A stretch of DNA of 58,000 nt from assembly GCF_000282535.1 (NCBI RefSeq), contig NZ_AKJC01000072.1:1-58000 (forward strand), given 5' to 3'. The notes beneath the pieces were generated by a model that ran no database searches, was not told the DNA's origin, and saw only the letters and a program-made list of their open reading frames with translations. Each line of letters begins with the position of its first letter. Within the stretch, counting starts at the first letter, position 1. This DNA comes from Pseudomonas sp. GM84. Lineage in GTDB: Bacteria > Pseudomonadota > Gammaproteobacteria > Pseudomonadales > Pseudomonadaceae. A program made the position numbers and the translations under genes. Shown here piece by piece: positions 18,101 through 29,033 of the stretch.

Positions 18101-18865
18101 GCCGACCCAGCGTTGCTGGATCTGGTTGATTTCGTCGCTGGACATGTCGGCCATGACCTTGTCGAGGATGCCGACCAATATCTTCTTGTCGCGCGGTGCG
18201 GCCATGGCCAATTGGTAGCGATAGGGTGTTTCACCACTGACGTACAGGCCGTCGAGCTTGAGCTGGCGCAGGCTCCAGATGCTCGAAGCGAGGTCGCCGA
18301 CTACCGCATCCACTTCGTCGGTGGCCAGTGCCTGCAGGGTCGAACTGACATTGGGCATGGCCACGAGGTTGAGGTCGGGGTGATGGGTGCGCAGCAGCTC
18401 GTGGGGGGCGTAGTTTTCCACCACGGCGATCTTCAGGCCGTAAAGGTCCTTCAGGGTGCGTGGTTGCGGGCCGCCATCATGGGCCAGGATGACGATCGGG
18501 AAGTCCAGGTAGGGGCGGGTAAAGGCCAGGTAGCCTTGGCGCTCCGGCGTGGACATGATGCCGGGCAACAGGTCGATGCGGTTTTCCCGCGCCTGCTGGA
18601 GTACCTCGGTCCAGCTGCTGGGCTCGACCGGCTTGAGCGATACACTCAGGCGTTCCTGGAGCAAGGCGATGTAATCGGCGGCCAATCCCTGGTACCGGCC
18701 CTCCTGGTCACGAAACTCGAATGGTGGCCATGAGGCGTCGACGCCCAGCTTCAGCTGCGGGTGGGCAGCAAGCCAGGTTTTTTCCTCGTCTGTCAGGGTC
18801 AGGGCGCCGGCCGTTGTGTTCCACAGGATCAGGAGCAGCAACAGAATGGCCGGCATCGGCGGCAT
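15122..18865 (-). CDS. rmcA: RmcA-like c-di-GMP enzyme (SBP3-TM-PAS4-GGDEF-EAL)
   Basis: A membrane protein of about 1247 residues. In order: a signal sequence, a periplasmic SBP_bac_3 amino-acid-binding domain (about 22-250), a transmembrane helix (about 268-290, YGLPAVLLLVAILAVVI), four PAS domains, a GGDEF domain (motif intact at 886-890) and an EAL domain (EAL at 1014-1016, with DDFGTGYSSL and KIDKSFIRG). Order and neighbours match P. aeruginosa PA0575 (RmcA), next to rpoD, a redox- and ligand-responsive phosphodiesterase stimulated by its GGDEF domain. The start at 18865 has GAGG 5 bases upstream and gives a proper signal peptide; the frame extends 72 codons further into the rpoD terminator region. 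Both active sites look intact, so the net activity is inferred from the orthologue. Confidence 0.9.
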   Translation of the reverse strand: MPPMPAILLLLLILWNTTAGALTLTDEEKTWLAAHPQLKLGVDASWPPFEFRDQEGRYQGLAADYIALLQERLSVSLKPVEPSSWTEVLQQARENRIDLLPGIMSTPERQGYLAFTRPYLDFPIVILAHDGGPQPRTLKDLYGLKIAVVENYAPHELLRTHHPDLNLVAMPNVSSTLQALATDEVDAVVGDLASSIWSLRQLKLDGLYVSGETPYRYQLAMAAPRDKKILVGILDKVMADMSSDEINQIQQRWVGNVVDQRSFWRDVLMYGLPAVLLLVAILAVVIRINRRLSSEISRRIALEQELRSSEYHYRGLIESLSAIAWEADANDFTYSYVSPHAEDLLGYPLHDWLKAGFWRSILHPEDALWAQAFCESETAAGRDHSLDYRVIGADGQALWVRNIVSMIEHGHRPVMRGLMIDISETKRTEDALRLSEQKFASVFQQCPDILLIARHSDGCLLEVNEAFEEQIGLSPGQVIGRTATELDLWGERGAGPHLLERLHQGGIRNLEMSYRRSNGQLFIGLTSAETFELDGTLAFVVAVRDISQLKETQQQLQISEEKFAKAFHASPDGLLLSRQSDGLLVEVNEGFCRLTGYELNPSIDQTSFDLGIWVDLNERKRMIDQLARDGFVRDFSCHIRRSDGQIRLCELSARPLPIGGVDCMLTIARDITERHLMQEKLQLAATVFENTAEGVLITDIDQRISAVNRAFSEITGYSEIEALGQTPRLISSGQHDSAFYAAMWHQLTAEGHWQGEIYNKRKNGELYPSWLTISAVRNNERAITHFVAVFADISSLKHAQAKLDYQAHHDPLTGLPNRALFENRLQAVLTCSQTSNRQGAVLFLDLDRFKHINDSLGHPVGDLLLKGIAQRLKEQVRDVDTVARLGGDEFIILLPGLHRPSDASAIANKLLACFSAPFQAGEHEFFTSASIGISLYPQDGTDVATLIRNADAAMYRSKAKGRNRVEAYTRDLTAQASERIALEHELRRAIERNEMSLSYQPKLSLKTQALVGAEALIRWSHPTFGEVPPEHFIHLAEENGTILQIGDWVLEQACRQIHHWKMDYQAFGPLSINLAGAQLRHGGLAKRIEQLLKTYQLKAGDLQLEITENFIMSQAEEALAVLHQLKQLGVQLAIDDFGTGYSSLSYLKRLPLDILKIDKSFIRGLPDDPHDAAIARAIIALGRSMQLTIIAEGVENQAQQRFLAAEGCEQIQGYIVSLPLPPEEFAATFLRIALSDLSDGTLSKPSL

Positions 18866-18956
18866 ATCGGCCTCGCATTCAGGTGGTCTGAAGTCGAGTG
18901 TAGACGGGCATTTGGCCCGGTGGGTAGCGAGTGGCCACGACGAGCCTTTATCCCAA

Positions 18957-18984
18957 AAGAAAAACCCCGGCCTGGGCCGGGGTT
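18957..18984 (-). terminator. rpoD terminator
   Basis: Just after the rpoD stop codon, a 10-bp self-complementary stem (AACCCCGGCC at 18963-18972 with GGCCGGGGTT at 18975-18984) is followed on the minus strand by a T-rich run (TTTTTCTTTT). It ends the rpsU-dnaG-rpoD transcript before the rmcA-like gene. Confidence 0.9.
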
Positions 18985-18989
18985 CGTCA

Positions 18990-20840
<1,851 letters not shown>

Positions 20841-20887
20841 AACACCCTATCCACTGAAGGTCTTGGCGGGCAAAAAACAAGCCGAGG

Positions 20888-20916
20888 ATTATACCCGAGC
20901 ATGGGCCTCACGCGCC
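20888..20916 (-). promoter_or_regulatory. Internal promoter candidate for rpoD
   Basis: A perfect -10 hexamer TATAAT (20888-20893, minus strand) lies 48-53 bases before the rpoD ATG, in the dnaG-rpoD gap. The -35 position, at 17 bases spacing, falls at the end of dnaG and is not consensus (GGCGCG). Internal promoters for rpoD are known in other gammaproteobacteria. Confidence 0.5.
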
Positions 20917-22890
20917 AGATGAGGTCGGCGTTTGTGCGGGAACATTCCGGCTCAGCAGGGCGAGGAGCTGTGATTTTTCCTCGCTGGTCAATTCGCTTTG
21001 ACGTGCTTTTCTGAGCAGTTGTTCCAGGCTGCGCTCGCGTTGGCGGGCGGACAAGCTAGTTATAGTGTCGAAAAACTGTTGTTCAAGGTTGTCGGCCACG
21101 ATCAGCCATTCCTTTTCTGCCAAGGCCCTCAACAGGCGACCTTGTTCGGTGCCGTGCCAGCGTGCGATCAGTTGCATTGAGCTTAGCCCAGGATTTTTCT
21201 GAGCGGCTTCGATCAATGCCACCAGCAGCTGGCTGTAAAGGTGTTCTTCGTCGGCGAAATGGCTGGCGTCCTCGACTTTGCCAGCCAGCAGCGGGTGGTG
21301 CAGCAGAGTGCGCAGGGCGGCCAGGGTCGGTGGTTCCACCGGTGCTGGGGTGCGTGGCGGCGCTTCGTCGCGCTGTTGCCACGGCTTGCCACCTTTGCGG
21401 TTCTTGTCCCAGGGCTTGTCGCTCCACGGTTTCTTGCCGCCACCCTTGTTCGGCTTCCACTGCTGCTCCTGCTGCGCCGGGGCGTAGTCGTGCACCGGCA
21501 TGTCGCTGTAGTCCGGGGTGTAGCTGGCCATGGCGTCGTAGTCGAAGCCGGGGTCATAGTCCGGCACGCTGCTGGCGGCGGGGGCGTGTTGGGCCAGCTG
21601 CTCGACCTGCTGCGGATCGAGGCCGGTGATTTCCTTCAGGCGATTGCGCATCAACTGGCGCAGGTTGGCGCCAGGAATTTTTTCGATCAACGGTGCGGCC
21701 AGGGTCGCCATATGCGCCTTGCCTTCCAGCGAACGAGGGTCGGCCTCGACGCTCAGTTGCTCGAAAAAGTAGTCAGCCAGCGGTTGGGCGTGCTGGTTGA
21801 TGCGTGCCATGAAGGCATCGGTGCCTTCGGCGCGCACCAGGCTGTCGGGGTCTTCGCCTTCGGGCAGGAACAGAAAGCGCGCCCGACGCCCGTCCTGCAG
21901 GGCCGACAGGGTTGATTCCAGCGCGCGCCATGCCGCCTTGCGTCCGGCCTGGTCGCCGTCGAAACAGAACAGCACGCTGGGTACCACGCGGAACAGGCGC
22001 TTGAGGTGCTCTTCGCTGGTCGCGGTGCCGAGGGTGGCCACGGCGTTGCGCAGGCCCTGCTGGGCCAGGGCGATGACGTCCATGTAGCCTTCGACGACGA
22101 TGATCTCGTCGAGGTTTCGGTTGTGCTTGCGTGCCTCGTATAACCCGTAGAGCTCCTGGCCCTTGTGGAACACCGGGGTTTCCGGCGAGTTGAGGTACTT
22201 GGGCTTGTCGTCGCCGAGCACCCGGCCACCAAAGGCGATGATGCGCCCGCGGCTGTCGCGGATCGGGAACATCACTCGGTCGCGGAAGCGGTCGTAGCGC
22301 TTGCCGCTTTCGGCGTTCTCGATCAACAGGCCGGCATCGATCATCACCTTCTGCTGCAGGGTGTCGGCGCCCAGGTGCTTGAGCAGGTTGTCCCAACCTG
22401 GCGGGGCGAAGCCCAGGCCGAAGTCGCGGGCAATTTCGCCTGACAGGCCGCGGCCCTTGAGGTACTCCACCGCTGCTTTGCGGGTGGGGTGGCTGCGCAG
22501 GGCCTGGCGGTAGAATTCGGCGGCGGCATCCAGCAGGGGATAGAGCGGCGAGTCGGTCGGCTGGCGTGGTTTCTGCCCGCGCCGGCCCTCCTCGCGAGGT
22601 ACTTCCATGCCGGCGGCGCGTGCCAGTTCCTCGACGGCCTGGGGAAAGTCCAGGTTGTCGTGGTCCATGACGAAACCCAGGGCGTTACCGCCGGCACCGC
22701 AGCCAAAGCAGTAATAGAACTGCTTGTCCGGGCTGACCGTGAAGGAGGGAGTCTTCTCCTTGTGGAACGGGCAGCAGGCGGAGTAATTCTTGCCGGTCTT
22801 TTTCAGCTGGACGCGTGAGCTCACCACGTCGACGATGTCGAGGCGGTTGATCAGGTCGTCAATGAAGCTTTGGGGAATCAGCCCGGCCAT
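20908..22890 (-). CDS. dnaG: DnaG, DNA primase
   Basis: A 660-residue primase that makes RNA primers for replication. The CHC2 zinc finger is at Cys40, His43, Cys61 and Cys64. The TOPRIM core has the acidic signature in VVEGYMDVIALAQQG and FDGDQAGRKA. A low-complexity linker rich in Gln, Lys and Pro (about residues 425-520) leads to the C-terminal DnaB-binding domain. The start MAGLIPQSF at 22890 matches the family; an ATG 7 codons earlier is less likely. It is the middle gene of rpsU-dnaG-rpoD. Confidence 0.97.
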   Translation of the reverse strand: MAGLIPQSFIDDLINRLDIVDVVSSRVQLKKTGKNYSACCPFHKEKTPSFTVSPDKQFYYCFGCGAGGNALGFVMDHDNLDFPQAVEELARAAGMEVPREEGRRGQKPRQPTDSPLYPLLDAAAEFYRQALRSHPTRKAAVEYLKGRGLSGEIARDFGLGFAPPGWDNLLKHLGADTLQQKVMIDAGLLIENAESGKRYDRFRDRVMFPIRDSRGRIIAFGGRVLGDDKPKYLNSPETPVFHKGQELYGLYEARKHNRNLDEIIVVEGYMDVIALAQQGLRNAVATLGTATSEEHLKRLFRVVPSVLFCFDGDQAGRKAAWRALESTLSALQDGRRARFLFLPEGEDPDSLVRAEGTDAFMARINQHAQPLADYFFEQLSVEADPRSLEGKAHMATLAAPLIEKIPGANLRQLMRNRLKEITGLDPQQVEQLAQHAPAASSVPDYDPGFDYDAMASYTPDYSDMPVHDYAPAQQEQQWKPNKGGGKKPWSDKPWDKNRKGGKPWQQRDEAPPRTPAPVEPPTLAALRTLLHHPLLAGKVEDASHFADEEHLYSQLLVALIEAAQKNPGLSSMQLIARWHGTEQGRLLRALAEKEWLIVADNLEQQFFDTITSLSARQRERSLEQLLRKARQSELTSEEKSQLLALLSRNVPAQTPTSSGA

Positions 22891-23185
22891 AGCAGTCTCG
22901 TCATCTGGCAACTGGCAAGTCTAATCGCTAGCGCGCCGGTTGGGGCGAGTGCAGCTAGGGGAAGTGCGAGGGAATGTGTGCTCGTCGGTAGCCACCAAAA
23001 TTACCGGGGGCTCGTCAGTCAGGACGTGCACGGCTGGTCGAAGACCAGTTCTGACGTGTTGAAGCGGTTGTCCACTACGAGTTGCGGCGGACGCCTTGGG
23101 CTAGCTGCTCAAGGTTGAAACAAACCGCTGCCATCGGCCCGGCGGTGAGCCGGGCAGGGCAGAAGCTTTGCGTTGAACGTCTGTA
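22891..23185 (-). other. rpsU-dnaG intergenic region with hairpin
   Basis: A 295-bp gap inside the operon. Near the rpsU end it holds a perfect hairpin, GCCCGGC (23149-23155, minus strand first arm) with its complement at 23137-23143 and a 5-base loop. No clean T-run follows, so it is either a partial terminator or a processing or stability structure that lowers dnaG expression below rpsU, as known for this operon in E. coli. No gene is seen in the rest. Confidence 0.55.
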
Positions 23186-23401
23186 TTAGTACAGACGAAC
23201 GGCGCGGCGCTGTTCGCGCTGAACTTTCTTGGCGTGACGCTTAACAGCAGCAGCTGCTTTGCGCTTACGCTCTGCGGTCGGCTTCTCGTAAAACTCGCGG
23301 CTACGAACTTCAGCCAGTACACCGGCTTTTTCGCAGGAGCGCTTGAAACGACGCAGAGCTACGTCGAAGGGTTCGTTCTCTTTAACTTTGACGGCTGGCA
23401 T
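23186..23401 (-). CDS. rpsU: Ribosomal protein bS21
   Basis: The 71-residue small-subunit protein S21, basic throughout, with the family line [20 protein letters not shown] and a Lys/Arg-rich C-terminus. It is the first gene of the rpsU-dnaG-rpoD operon, and it diverges from tsaD across 204 bp that must hold both promoters. Confidence 0.98.
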   Translation of the reverse strand: MPAVKVKENEPFDVALRRFKRSCEKAGVLAEVRSREFYEKPTAERKRKAAAAVKRHAKKVQREQRRAVRLY

Positions 23402-23605
23402 CCAGGGCTACCTTAATTCATTACCGGGGTAGACGTGCTCCTGGCAAAACAAAGGTGTGCTGGAGAACGTCGGTTTTCAAGGGTTGCGGATGTTAACCCT
23501 TAGCACGCCGGAATGCAAAGCCTCTGATCGAAAACCGCTGGTCGGCACCCGGCACGGGGACTATCATGCGCGGCTTCGAAATCAGCCCCCACAAGGGACG
23601 AGCCC

Positions 23606-24631
23606 ATGCTAGTACTGGGATTGGAAACATCCTGCGACGAAACCGGCGTCGCATTATACGACAGCGAACGCGGTTTGTTAGCCGATGCGCTGTTCAGCCA
23701 AATTGACCTGCACCGTGTGTTTGGCGGGGTCGTGCCCGAGCTTGCGTCGCGGGACCATGTCAAACGCATGTTGCCGCTGATCCGTCAGGTATTGGACGAG
23801 GCCGGCTGCGTGGCCACCGAGATCGACGCCATCGCCTACACCGCGGGTCCTGGCCTGGTCGGGGCGTTGCTGGTCGGCGCCTCGTGCGCCCAGGCACTGG
23901 CGTTCGCCTGGGATATCCCGGCGATCGGTGTGCACCATATGGAAGGTCATTTACTGGCGCCGATGCTGGAGGAAAACCCTCCGCAGTTTCCGTTCGTCGC
24001 TTTGTTGGTGTCTGGCGGGCATACCCAGCTGGTGCGCGTCGATGGTATCGGCCAGTACGAGCTGCTGGGCGAGAGCCTCGACGACGCCGCCGGTGAGGCG
24101 TTCGACAAGACTGCCAAGCTGATGGGTCTGAATTACCCCGGCGGCCCGGAAATCGCTCGCCTGGCCGAACAGGGTGTGCCTGGACGCTTCGTGTTCCCGC
24201 GGCCGATGACCGATCGCCCGGGCCTTGAGTTCAGCTTCAGTGGCCTCAAGACATTCGCCCTCAACACCTGGCAACAGTGCCGCAATGCTGGCGACGACAA
24301 TGAGCAAACCCGTTGCGACGTGTCCCTGGCGTTCCAGCAGGCGGTGGTGGAGACTCTGACCATCAAGTGCAAGCGGGCCCTCAAGCAGACGGGCCTCAAG
24401 CGCCTGGTGATCGCCGGTGGTGTGAGCGCCAACAAGGCGTTGCGTGTATCCCTGGAGGACATGCTCGCCGGTATCAAAGGCAACGTGTACTACGCGCGCC
24501 CCCAGTTCTGCACCGACAACGGCGCGATGATCGCCTATGCCGGCTGCCAGCGCTTGTTGGCCGGGCAGCAGCAAGACCTGGCGATCAGCGTGCAGGCGCG
24601 CTGGCCGATGGAGCAGTTGCCTCCCCTGTGA
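23606..24631 (+). CDS. tsaD: TsaD, tRNA threonylcarbamoyladenosine transferase
   Basis: A 341-residue catalytic subunit that transfers the threonylcarbamoyl group to A37 of ANN-decoding tRNAs, working with TsaB and TsaE. It has the ASKHA fold. The metal-binding motif HMEGH gives His111 and His115, and [28 protein letters not shown] and [13 protein letters not shown] are family hallmarks. It is convergent with plsY, with only 6 bp between stops. Confidence 0.97.
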   Translation: MLVLGLETSCDETGVALYDSERGLLADALFSQIDLHRVFGGVVPELASRDHVKRMLPLIRQVLDEAGCVATEIDAIAYTAGPGLVGALLVGASCAQALAFAWDIPAIGVHHMEGHLLAPMLEENPPQFPFVALLVSGGHTQLVRVDGIGQYELLGESLDDAAGEAFDKTAKLMGLNYPGGPEIARLAEQGVPGRFVFPRPMTDRPGLEFSFSGLKTFALNTWQQCRNAGDDNEQTRCDVSLAFQQAVVETLTIKCKRALKQTGLKRLVIAGGVSANKALRVSLEDMLAGIKGNVYYARPQFCTDNGAMIAYAGCQRLLAGQQQDLAISVQARWPMEQLPPL

Positions 24632-24637
24632 ATCGCG

Positions 24638-25207
24638 TCAGAAGTGCCGCTCGCGCCCGGCGAACAGGTCGCGCAAGTTGTTGCGGTGGCGCCAGACGAT
24701 CATCACTGTGAGCACGCTGACCGGCAGCAAGGCCTCGGGCTCGCGCCAGGCCAGCAATGGCAGGGTCAGAGGCGTGGCGATCAGTGCCGCCAGCGAACTG
24801 GTGCGGGTGAGGTAGAAGGTCATCAGCCAGGCGCCGATGGCCAGTAGCGCGGCAGGGAAGTACAGGCCCATCAGCATGCCCGCTGCGGTGGCCACGCCCT
24901 TGCCGCCCTGGAAGTGGAAGTACACTGGGAACAGGTGACCGAGTACCGCGCAGATGCCGACCCAGGCTTGTTCCTGCAAGTCGAGCCCGGCCAGGCGCGC
25001 GAGCAACACCGGTAACAAGCCCTTGCACAGGTCGCCGAGCAAGGTCAGGATCGCCAGCTTGCGGCCCGCCAGGCGTAGCATGTTGGTGGCGCCGGCATTG
25101 CCCGAACCGCTGGAACGCGGGTCCGGGCTGCCCGAAAGGCGGCTGAGGACGATGGCGAAGGACAGTGAGCCGAGCAGGTAGGCAAGCAGCGCCAGTAACC
25201 AAAACAT
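24638..25207 (-). CDS. plsY: PlsY, acyl-phosphate glycerol-3-phosphate acyltransferase
   Basis: A 189-residue inner-membrane protein with about five membrane segments that makes lysophosphatidate from acyl phosphate, the first acylation in phospholipid synthesis. The three conserved loops are present: [22 protein letters not shown] and [10 protein letters not shown]. The gene diverges from folB. Confidence 0.95.
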   Translation of the reverse strand: MFWLLALLAYLLGSLSFAIVLSRLSGSPDPRSSGSGNAGATNMLRLAGRKLAILTLLGDLCKGLLPVLLARLAGLDLQEQAWVGICAVLGHLFPVYFHFQGGKGVATAAGMLMGLYFPAALLAIGAWLMTFYLTRTSSLAALIATPLTLPLLAWREPEALLPVSVLTVMIVWRHRNNLRDLFAGRERHF

Positions 25208-25281
25208 GCTAACTATTCCGGGCGAGGACGCCCTGATTCTAACGGCGCCAGTCGCCCTTGTCGTGCTGTGGAGAGAAGTGC

Positions 25282-25638
25282 TTGGACAGAGTGTTCATCG
25301 AAGGCCTGGAAGTCGACACCGTCATTGGTGCCTATGACTGGGAACGGGATATTCGCCAGTGCCTGCGCCTGGACCTGAGTTTCGCCTGGGAAAATCGCCC
25401 AGCTGCGGCTGGAGATGATCTGAGCCTGGCGTTGGACTACGCCAGCGTTTCGTCGCGTATCCAGGCCTTTGCCGAGCAGGCGCGCTTCGAGCTGGTGGAA
25501 ACCTTTGCCGAACGCTTGGTGGCGACGCTGATGGACGAATTCCACATCCCTTGGGTACGGCTGAAGCTGACCAAGCCGGGGGCGGTCCCCGCAGCCCGTG
25601 GTGGTGTTGGCGTGGAGATCGAGCGCGGATGCCTTTGA
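25282..25638 (+). CDS. folB: FolB, dihydroneopterin aldolase
   Basis: A 118-residue folate-pathway enzyme that cleaves or epimerises dihydroneopterin. The family lines [20 protein letters not shown] and [18 protein letters not shown] are present. The likely start is TTG at 25282, with GGAGAG 6 bases upstream. Another TTG 8 codons earlier has no such site. It overlaps folK by 10 bp, which supports coupled translation. Confidence 0.93.
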   Translation: MDRVFIEGLEVDTVIGAYDWERDIRQCLRLDLSFAWENRPAAAGDDLSLALDYASVSSRIQAFAEQARFELVETFAERLVATLMDEFHIPWVRLKLTKPGAVPAARGGVGVEIERGCL

Positions 25639-26138
25639 GCACGGTTTACCTGGGCCTTGGCAGCAATATCGACCGCCACAGGCACCTGTGCGCCGGGCTC
25701 GATGCCTTGGCCGCCATACTCACTGACATGCGCTGTTCTCCGGCTTTCGAGAGCCACGCGGTAGGGATCAAGAGTGGCCCGTTCATCAACTTCGTGGTGA
25801 CGGGCAAGACCGACCTGCCGCTGATGGAGCTGGACCGCCGCCTCAAGTTCATCGAGGCTGACAACGGCCGATATGCCCCGGACCGCAAGGGTTTGCCGCT
25901 GGATATCGATGTGCTGATGTATGACGATCTGCACGGTACCTATGATGGGTTGGTGTTGCCCAGGGCCGAGATCCTGAAAAATGCCTTTGTGCTGTGGCCC
26001 TTGGCATTGCTGGCGCCTGAACTGGTGCATCCGGGAGCGGGGAAGGGCATGGCGCAGTTGTGGCAGGAAGCGCGCATCGAGCAGGTGCTGGCGCCTGTTG
26101 CGTTCGAGTGGCGCGGGTTGCAGCTCACCCCGGCCTGA
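25629..26138 (+). CDS. folK: FolK-type HPPK, folB-linked
   Basis: A 169-residue 2-amino-4-hydroxy-6-hydroxymethyldihydropteridine pyrophosphokinase, the step after FolB. The N-terminus VYLGLGSNIDRHRHL is typical. The signature that usually reads R-W-G-P-R-T-L-D-L-D-I-L is here R-Y-A-P-D-R-K-G-L-P-L-D-I-D-V-L, so it keeps the paired Asp metal ligands but carries about four extra residues. Pseudomonas often hold a second, canonical folK elsewhere, so this copy may be specialised. The start is fixed by the ATG overlapping the folB end. Confidence 0.85.
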   Translation: MPLSTVYLGLGSNIDRHRHLCAGLDALAAILTDMRCSPAFESHAVGIKSGPFINFVVTGKTDLPLMELDRRLKFIEADNGRYAPDRKGLPLDIDVLMYDDLHGTYDGLVLPRAEILKNAFVLWPLALLAPELVHPGAGKGMAQLWQEARIEQVLAPVAFEWRGLQLTPA

Positions 26139-26173
26139 ATGGAGCGGGGCACACCACAAGCATTGAAAACGGT

Positions 26174-26274
26174 CTGTGGGAGCCGGCTTGCCGGCGATAG
26201 GGCCCGAACAGGCTGCCCAAGGCGGTCGTGTTGTGCCTGCTCCGGCCTCATCGCCGGCAAGCCGGCTCCCACAG
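26174..26274. repeat. REP pair (inverted) after folK
   Basis: Two REP units in opposite orientation, at about 26174-26204 and 26244-26274, between the convergent ends of folK and cca. The cores TGTGGGAGCCGGCTTGCCGG and its complement are near identical to other copies in the window. Confidence 0.9.
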
Positions 26275-26288
26275 GGATCGTGCAAGCT

Positions 26289-27404
26289 TCAGGGCTTTGG
26301 GGCGTGTTTGTAGACTTGCAGTGCCTTGAGCCGTTCCTGCTTGAGCGCCTCTCCCAATTGCTGCCCGGTCAGCCCCGCGGCCACCAAGGGCTTCACATCC
26401 ACTTCCCTCGCTGTCGTCGCTGCGCCACGCAAGTAGTCGCCCTGTGGGTAACTTTGCGCGCCGTGTCCCCGCGCATCCATTTCACACGTGGCAATGAAGT
26501 CCTCGAACCGCTGCGGTCGCCGATACACGTCGAACTTCTGCAACAACTCCAGTAAAGCCTCTGGCTCCAATTCAAAGGCGCCTTGGCCACGCTCACCAAA
26601 CTCGCCAGCCAGCATGGCCAGCTCCTGGCATTCGCGCGGGGCCTTGAAGCGCTGGTTGAGCGCCTTGATCGCAGCCGGTTGCAGACCCCACAGCAGGCAG
26701 GCCCAGCGCACGTGCAGGGGTTGATGGTGCTCGGCAGCCAGGATGAGCGCGTTCAGCGAAGCCGTCCCAGTCTCGATCTCAGGCATCAGCTCGCGCAGGG
26801 CTGCACAATCGCGCAGTACCTGGATGAACACTTGTGGCTGGTCCTCCATCAATGCGCGCTCGATCTCCTTCCAGCTGCGCTCGGCGGTCAACGCCTGCAG
26901 CTCGCCGGAAGCACTGATCTGCCGCATCAGCGCAAGGGTTTCGTCAGCGACCCTGAAGCCGAGCGGCGCATAGCGAGCGGCAAAGCGCGCTACGCGCAGT
27001 ACTCGCAGGGGATCTTCGGCGAACGCCGGTGAAACGTGACGCAGAATGCGCTGCTCAAGATCGATTTGGCCATGGTAGGGATCGATCACGTTACCGTGGT
27101 CGTCTTCGGCCATTGCATTGATGGTCAGGTCCCGTCGAATCAGGTCTTCTTCGAGCGTTACGTCCGGGCTGGCATGGAAGGTGAAACCACCATAACCGCG
27201 TCCGCTCTTGCGTTCGGTGCGGGCCAGGGCATATTCCTCGCCCGTCTTGGGATGCAGGAAAACCGGGAAATCAGCGCCTACCGGGCGATAGCCCTTGGCG
27301 TGCATTTCTTCGACGGTAGCGCCGACCACCAGCCAGTCGATATCACTGACCGGGCGTCCGAGCAGGCGGTCACGGACCGCGCCGCCGACTTTGTAGATGT
27401 GCAT
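26289..27404 (-). CDS. cca: Cca, tRNA nucleotidyltransferase (CCA-adding)
   Basis: A 371-residue class II CCA-adding enzyme that repairs tRNA 3' ends. The nucleotidyltransferase head is intact: KVGGAVRD, catalytic DID at 21-23, [10 protein letters not shown], and [16 protein letters not shown] for template-free base selection. E. coli Cca has a further HD phosphohydrolase domain. Here the protein is about 40 residues shorter, and the expected HD motif region reads ACLLWGLQP without His-Asp. Phosphatase and phosphodiesterase activity are therefore doubtful. Its stop lies next to a REP pair. Confidence 0.93.
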   Translation of the reverse strand: MHIYKVGGAVRDRLLGRPVSDIDWLVVGATVEEMHAKGYRPVGADFPVFLHPKTGEEYALARTERKSGRGYGGFTFHASPDVTLEEDLIRRDLTINAMAEDDHGNVIDPYHGQIDLEQRILRHVSPAFAEDPLRVLRVARFAARYAPLGFRVADETLALMRQISASGELQALTAERSWKEIERALMEDQPQVFIQVLRDCAALRELMPEIETGTASLNALILAAEHHQPLHVRWACLLWGLQPAAIKALNQRFKAPRECQELAMLAGEFGERGQGAFELEPEALLELLQKFDVYRRPQRFEDFIATCEMDARGHGAQSYPQGDYLRGAATTAREVDVKPLVAAGLTGQQLGEALKQERLKALQVYKHAPKP

Positions 27405-27464
27405 GTGCAGCCTCCATTACTGCCCACAGGATACCCTGTCGGCAGCAATGGCGGTGCTTTGCGG

Positions 27465-29033
27465 CTAGAGATGATGAATGACGGCCAGGTCCATGCGGCC
27501 ATAATCGCCGCCTTCGCCGTGCTCGCCACGCGGTGGCATGTGATGGGTCTTGACCACCTGGTCGCCCTGCACGGTTTCCAGGTGGATATCGAAGCCCCAC
27601 AGCCGGTGCAGGTGCTTGAGTACTTCCTCGGTGGAGTCGCCCAGCGGTTTGCGGTTGTGCTGCTGGTGGCGCAAGGTCAGGGAGCGGTCACCCCGGCGGT
27701 CGATGCTCCAGATCTGCACGTTGGGTTCGCGGTTGCCAAGGTTGTACTGGGAGGCCAGCTGCTCGCGGATAGTGCGGTAGCCTGCTTCGTCGTGGATGGC
27801 CGGTACCAGCAGGTCGTCGCGTTGGTCGTCGTCGAGAATGCTGAACAGCTTGAGGTCGCGGATCACTTTGGGTGACAGGTACTGCAGGATGAAGCTTTCA
27901 TCCTTGAAGCTGCTCATGGCGAACTTGATGGTCGACAGCCAGTCACTGCCGGCGATGTCGGGGAACCAGTGGCGGTCCTCCTCGGTCGGGTTTTCGCACA
28001 TCCGACGGATGTCGGTGTACATCGCGAAACCCAGTGCGTAGGGGTTGATACCGTTGTAGTAAGGGCTGTCGAAGCCAGGCTGGAACACCACGCTGGTATG
28101 CGACTGGAGGAATTCCATGATGAAACCATCGGTTACCAGGCCTTCATCGTAGAGGTCGTTCATCAGGGTGTAATGCCAGAACGTGGCCCACCCTTCGTTC
28201 ATGACCTGGGTTTGGCGCTGCGGGTAGAAGTACTGCGCGATCTTGCGCACGATACGCACCACTTCACGCTGCCACGGCTCCAGCAAAGGTGCATGTTTTT
28301 CGATGAAATAGAGAATGTTTTCCTGAGGTTCGGCGGGGAAGCGTGCATCATCGCGCTCGCCTCCTTTGTCCGCACTTTTGGGAATGGTGCGCCATAGGTC
28401 GTTGATCTGCTTTTGCAGGTGCTCTTCACGCTCCTTCTGGCGGCGCCGTTCTTCCTCGGCTGAAATGGGGTAGGGGCGCTTGTAGCGGTCTACACCGTAG
28501 TTCATCAACGCATGGCAAGAGTCGATCAGGTCTTCGACGGCATCGATGCCATGGCGCTCCTCGCACTGCGCAATGTACTGCTTGGCGAACACCAGGTAGT
28601 CGATGATCGAACTGGCGTCAGTCCAGGTGCGGAACAGGTAATTGCCCTTGAAGAAGCTGTTGTGGCCGTAGCAGGCGTGGGCGATCACCAGTGCCTGCAT
28701 GCACATGGTGTTTTCTTCCATCAGGTAGGCGATGCAGGGATCCGAGTTGATGACGATTTCGTAAGCCAGGCCCATTTGGCCGCGACTATAGGACTTCTCG
28801 GTACTGAGGAACTGCTTGCCGTAGGACCAGTGGTGATAGCCCAGCGGCATGCCGACGGATGCGTAGGCATCCATCATCTGTTCGGCAGTGATCACTTCGA
28901 TCTGGTTGGGATAGGTGTCCAGGGCATAACGTTCGGCCAGGCGGCTGATTTCCCGGTCGTAGGTCTGGATCAGCTCGAACGTCCACTCGGACCCCGTGGA
29001 AATGGGTTGGCGTCTCTGTGCTCTGGCGGTCAT
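27465..29033 (-). CDS. SpoVR/YcgB family protein
   Basis: A 522-residue protein of the SpoVR family, whose biochemical role is unknown. The conserved lines [42 protein letters not shown] (given here in part by its ends: HHWSYGKQF and IAYLMEENT), [14 protein letters not shown] and [10 protein letters not shown] are all present. The His/Glu-rich motifs look like a metal site. No signal peptide. It is the last gene of prkA-yeaH-spoVR and overlaps yeaH by 4 bp (ATGA). In enterobacteria these three genes are co-regulated in stationary phase and nutrient stress. Confidence 0.93.
   Translation of the reverse strand: MTARAQRRQPISTGSEWTFELIQTYDREISRLAERYALDTYPNQIEVITAEQMMDAYASVGMPLGYHHWSYGKQFLSTEKSYSRGQMGLAYEIVINSDPCIAYLMEENTMCMQALVIAHACYGHNSFFKGNYLFRTWTDASSIIDYLVFAKQYIAQCEERHGIDAVEDLIDSCHALMNYGVDRYKRPYPISAEEERRRQKEREEHLQKQINDLWRTIPKSADKGGERDDARFPAEPQENILYFIEKHAPLLEPWQREVVRIVRKIAQYFYPQRQTQVMNEGWATFWHYTLMNDLYDEGLVTDGFIMEFLQSHTSVVFQPGFDSPYYNGINPYALGFAMYTDIRRMCENPTEEDRHWFPDIAGSDWLSTIKFAMSSFKDESFILQYLSPKVIRDLKLFSILDDDQRDDLLVPAIHDEAGYRTIREQLASQYNLGNREPNVQIWSIDRRGDRSLTLRHQQHNRKPLGDSTEEVLKHLHRLWGFDIHLETVQGDQVVKTHHMPPRGEHGEGGDYGRMDLAVIHHL

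Noticed and set aside
16832..18733. Long antisense open frame of 633 codons opposite the rmcA-like gene
   Set aside because: GC-rich codon bias gives long shadow frames on the opposite strand; no motifs, and the sense frame has full domain order. Similar long shadows lie opposite lptD and the agtS-type gene.
26174..26274. REP pairs considered as CRISPR repeats
   Set aside because: Units are few, palindromic, in alternating orientation and without regular unique spacers; no cas genes are near.
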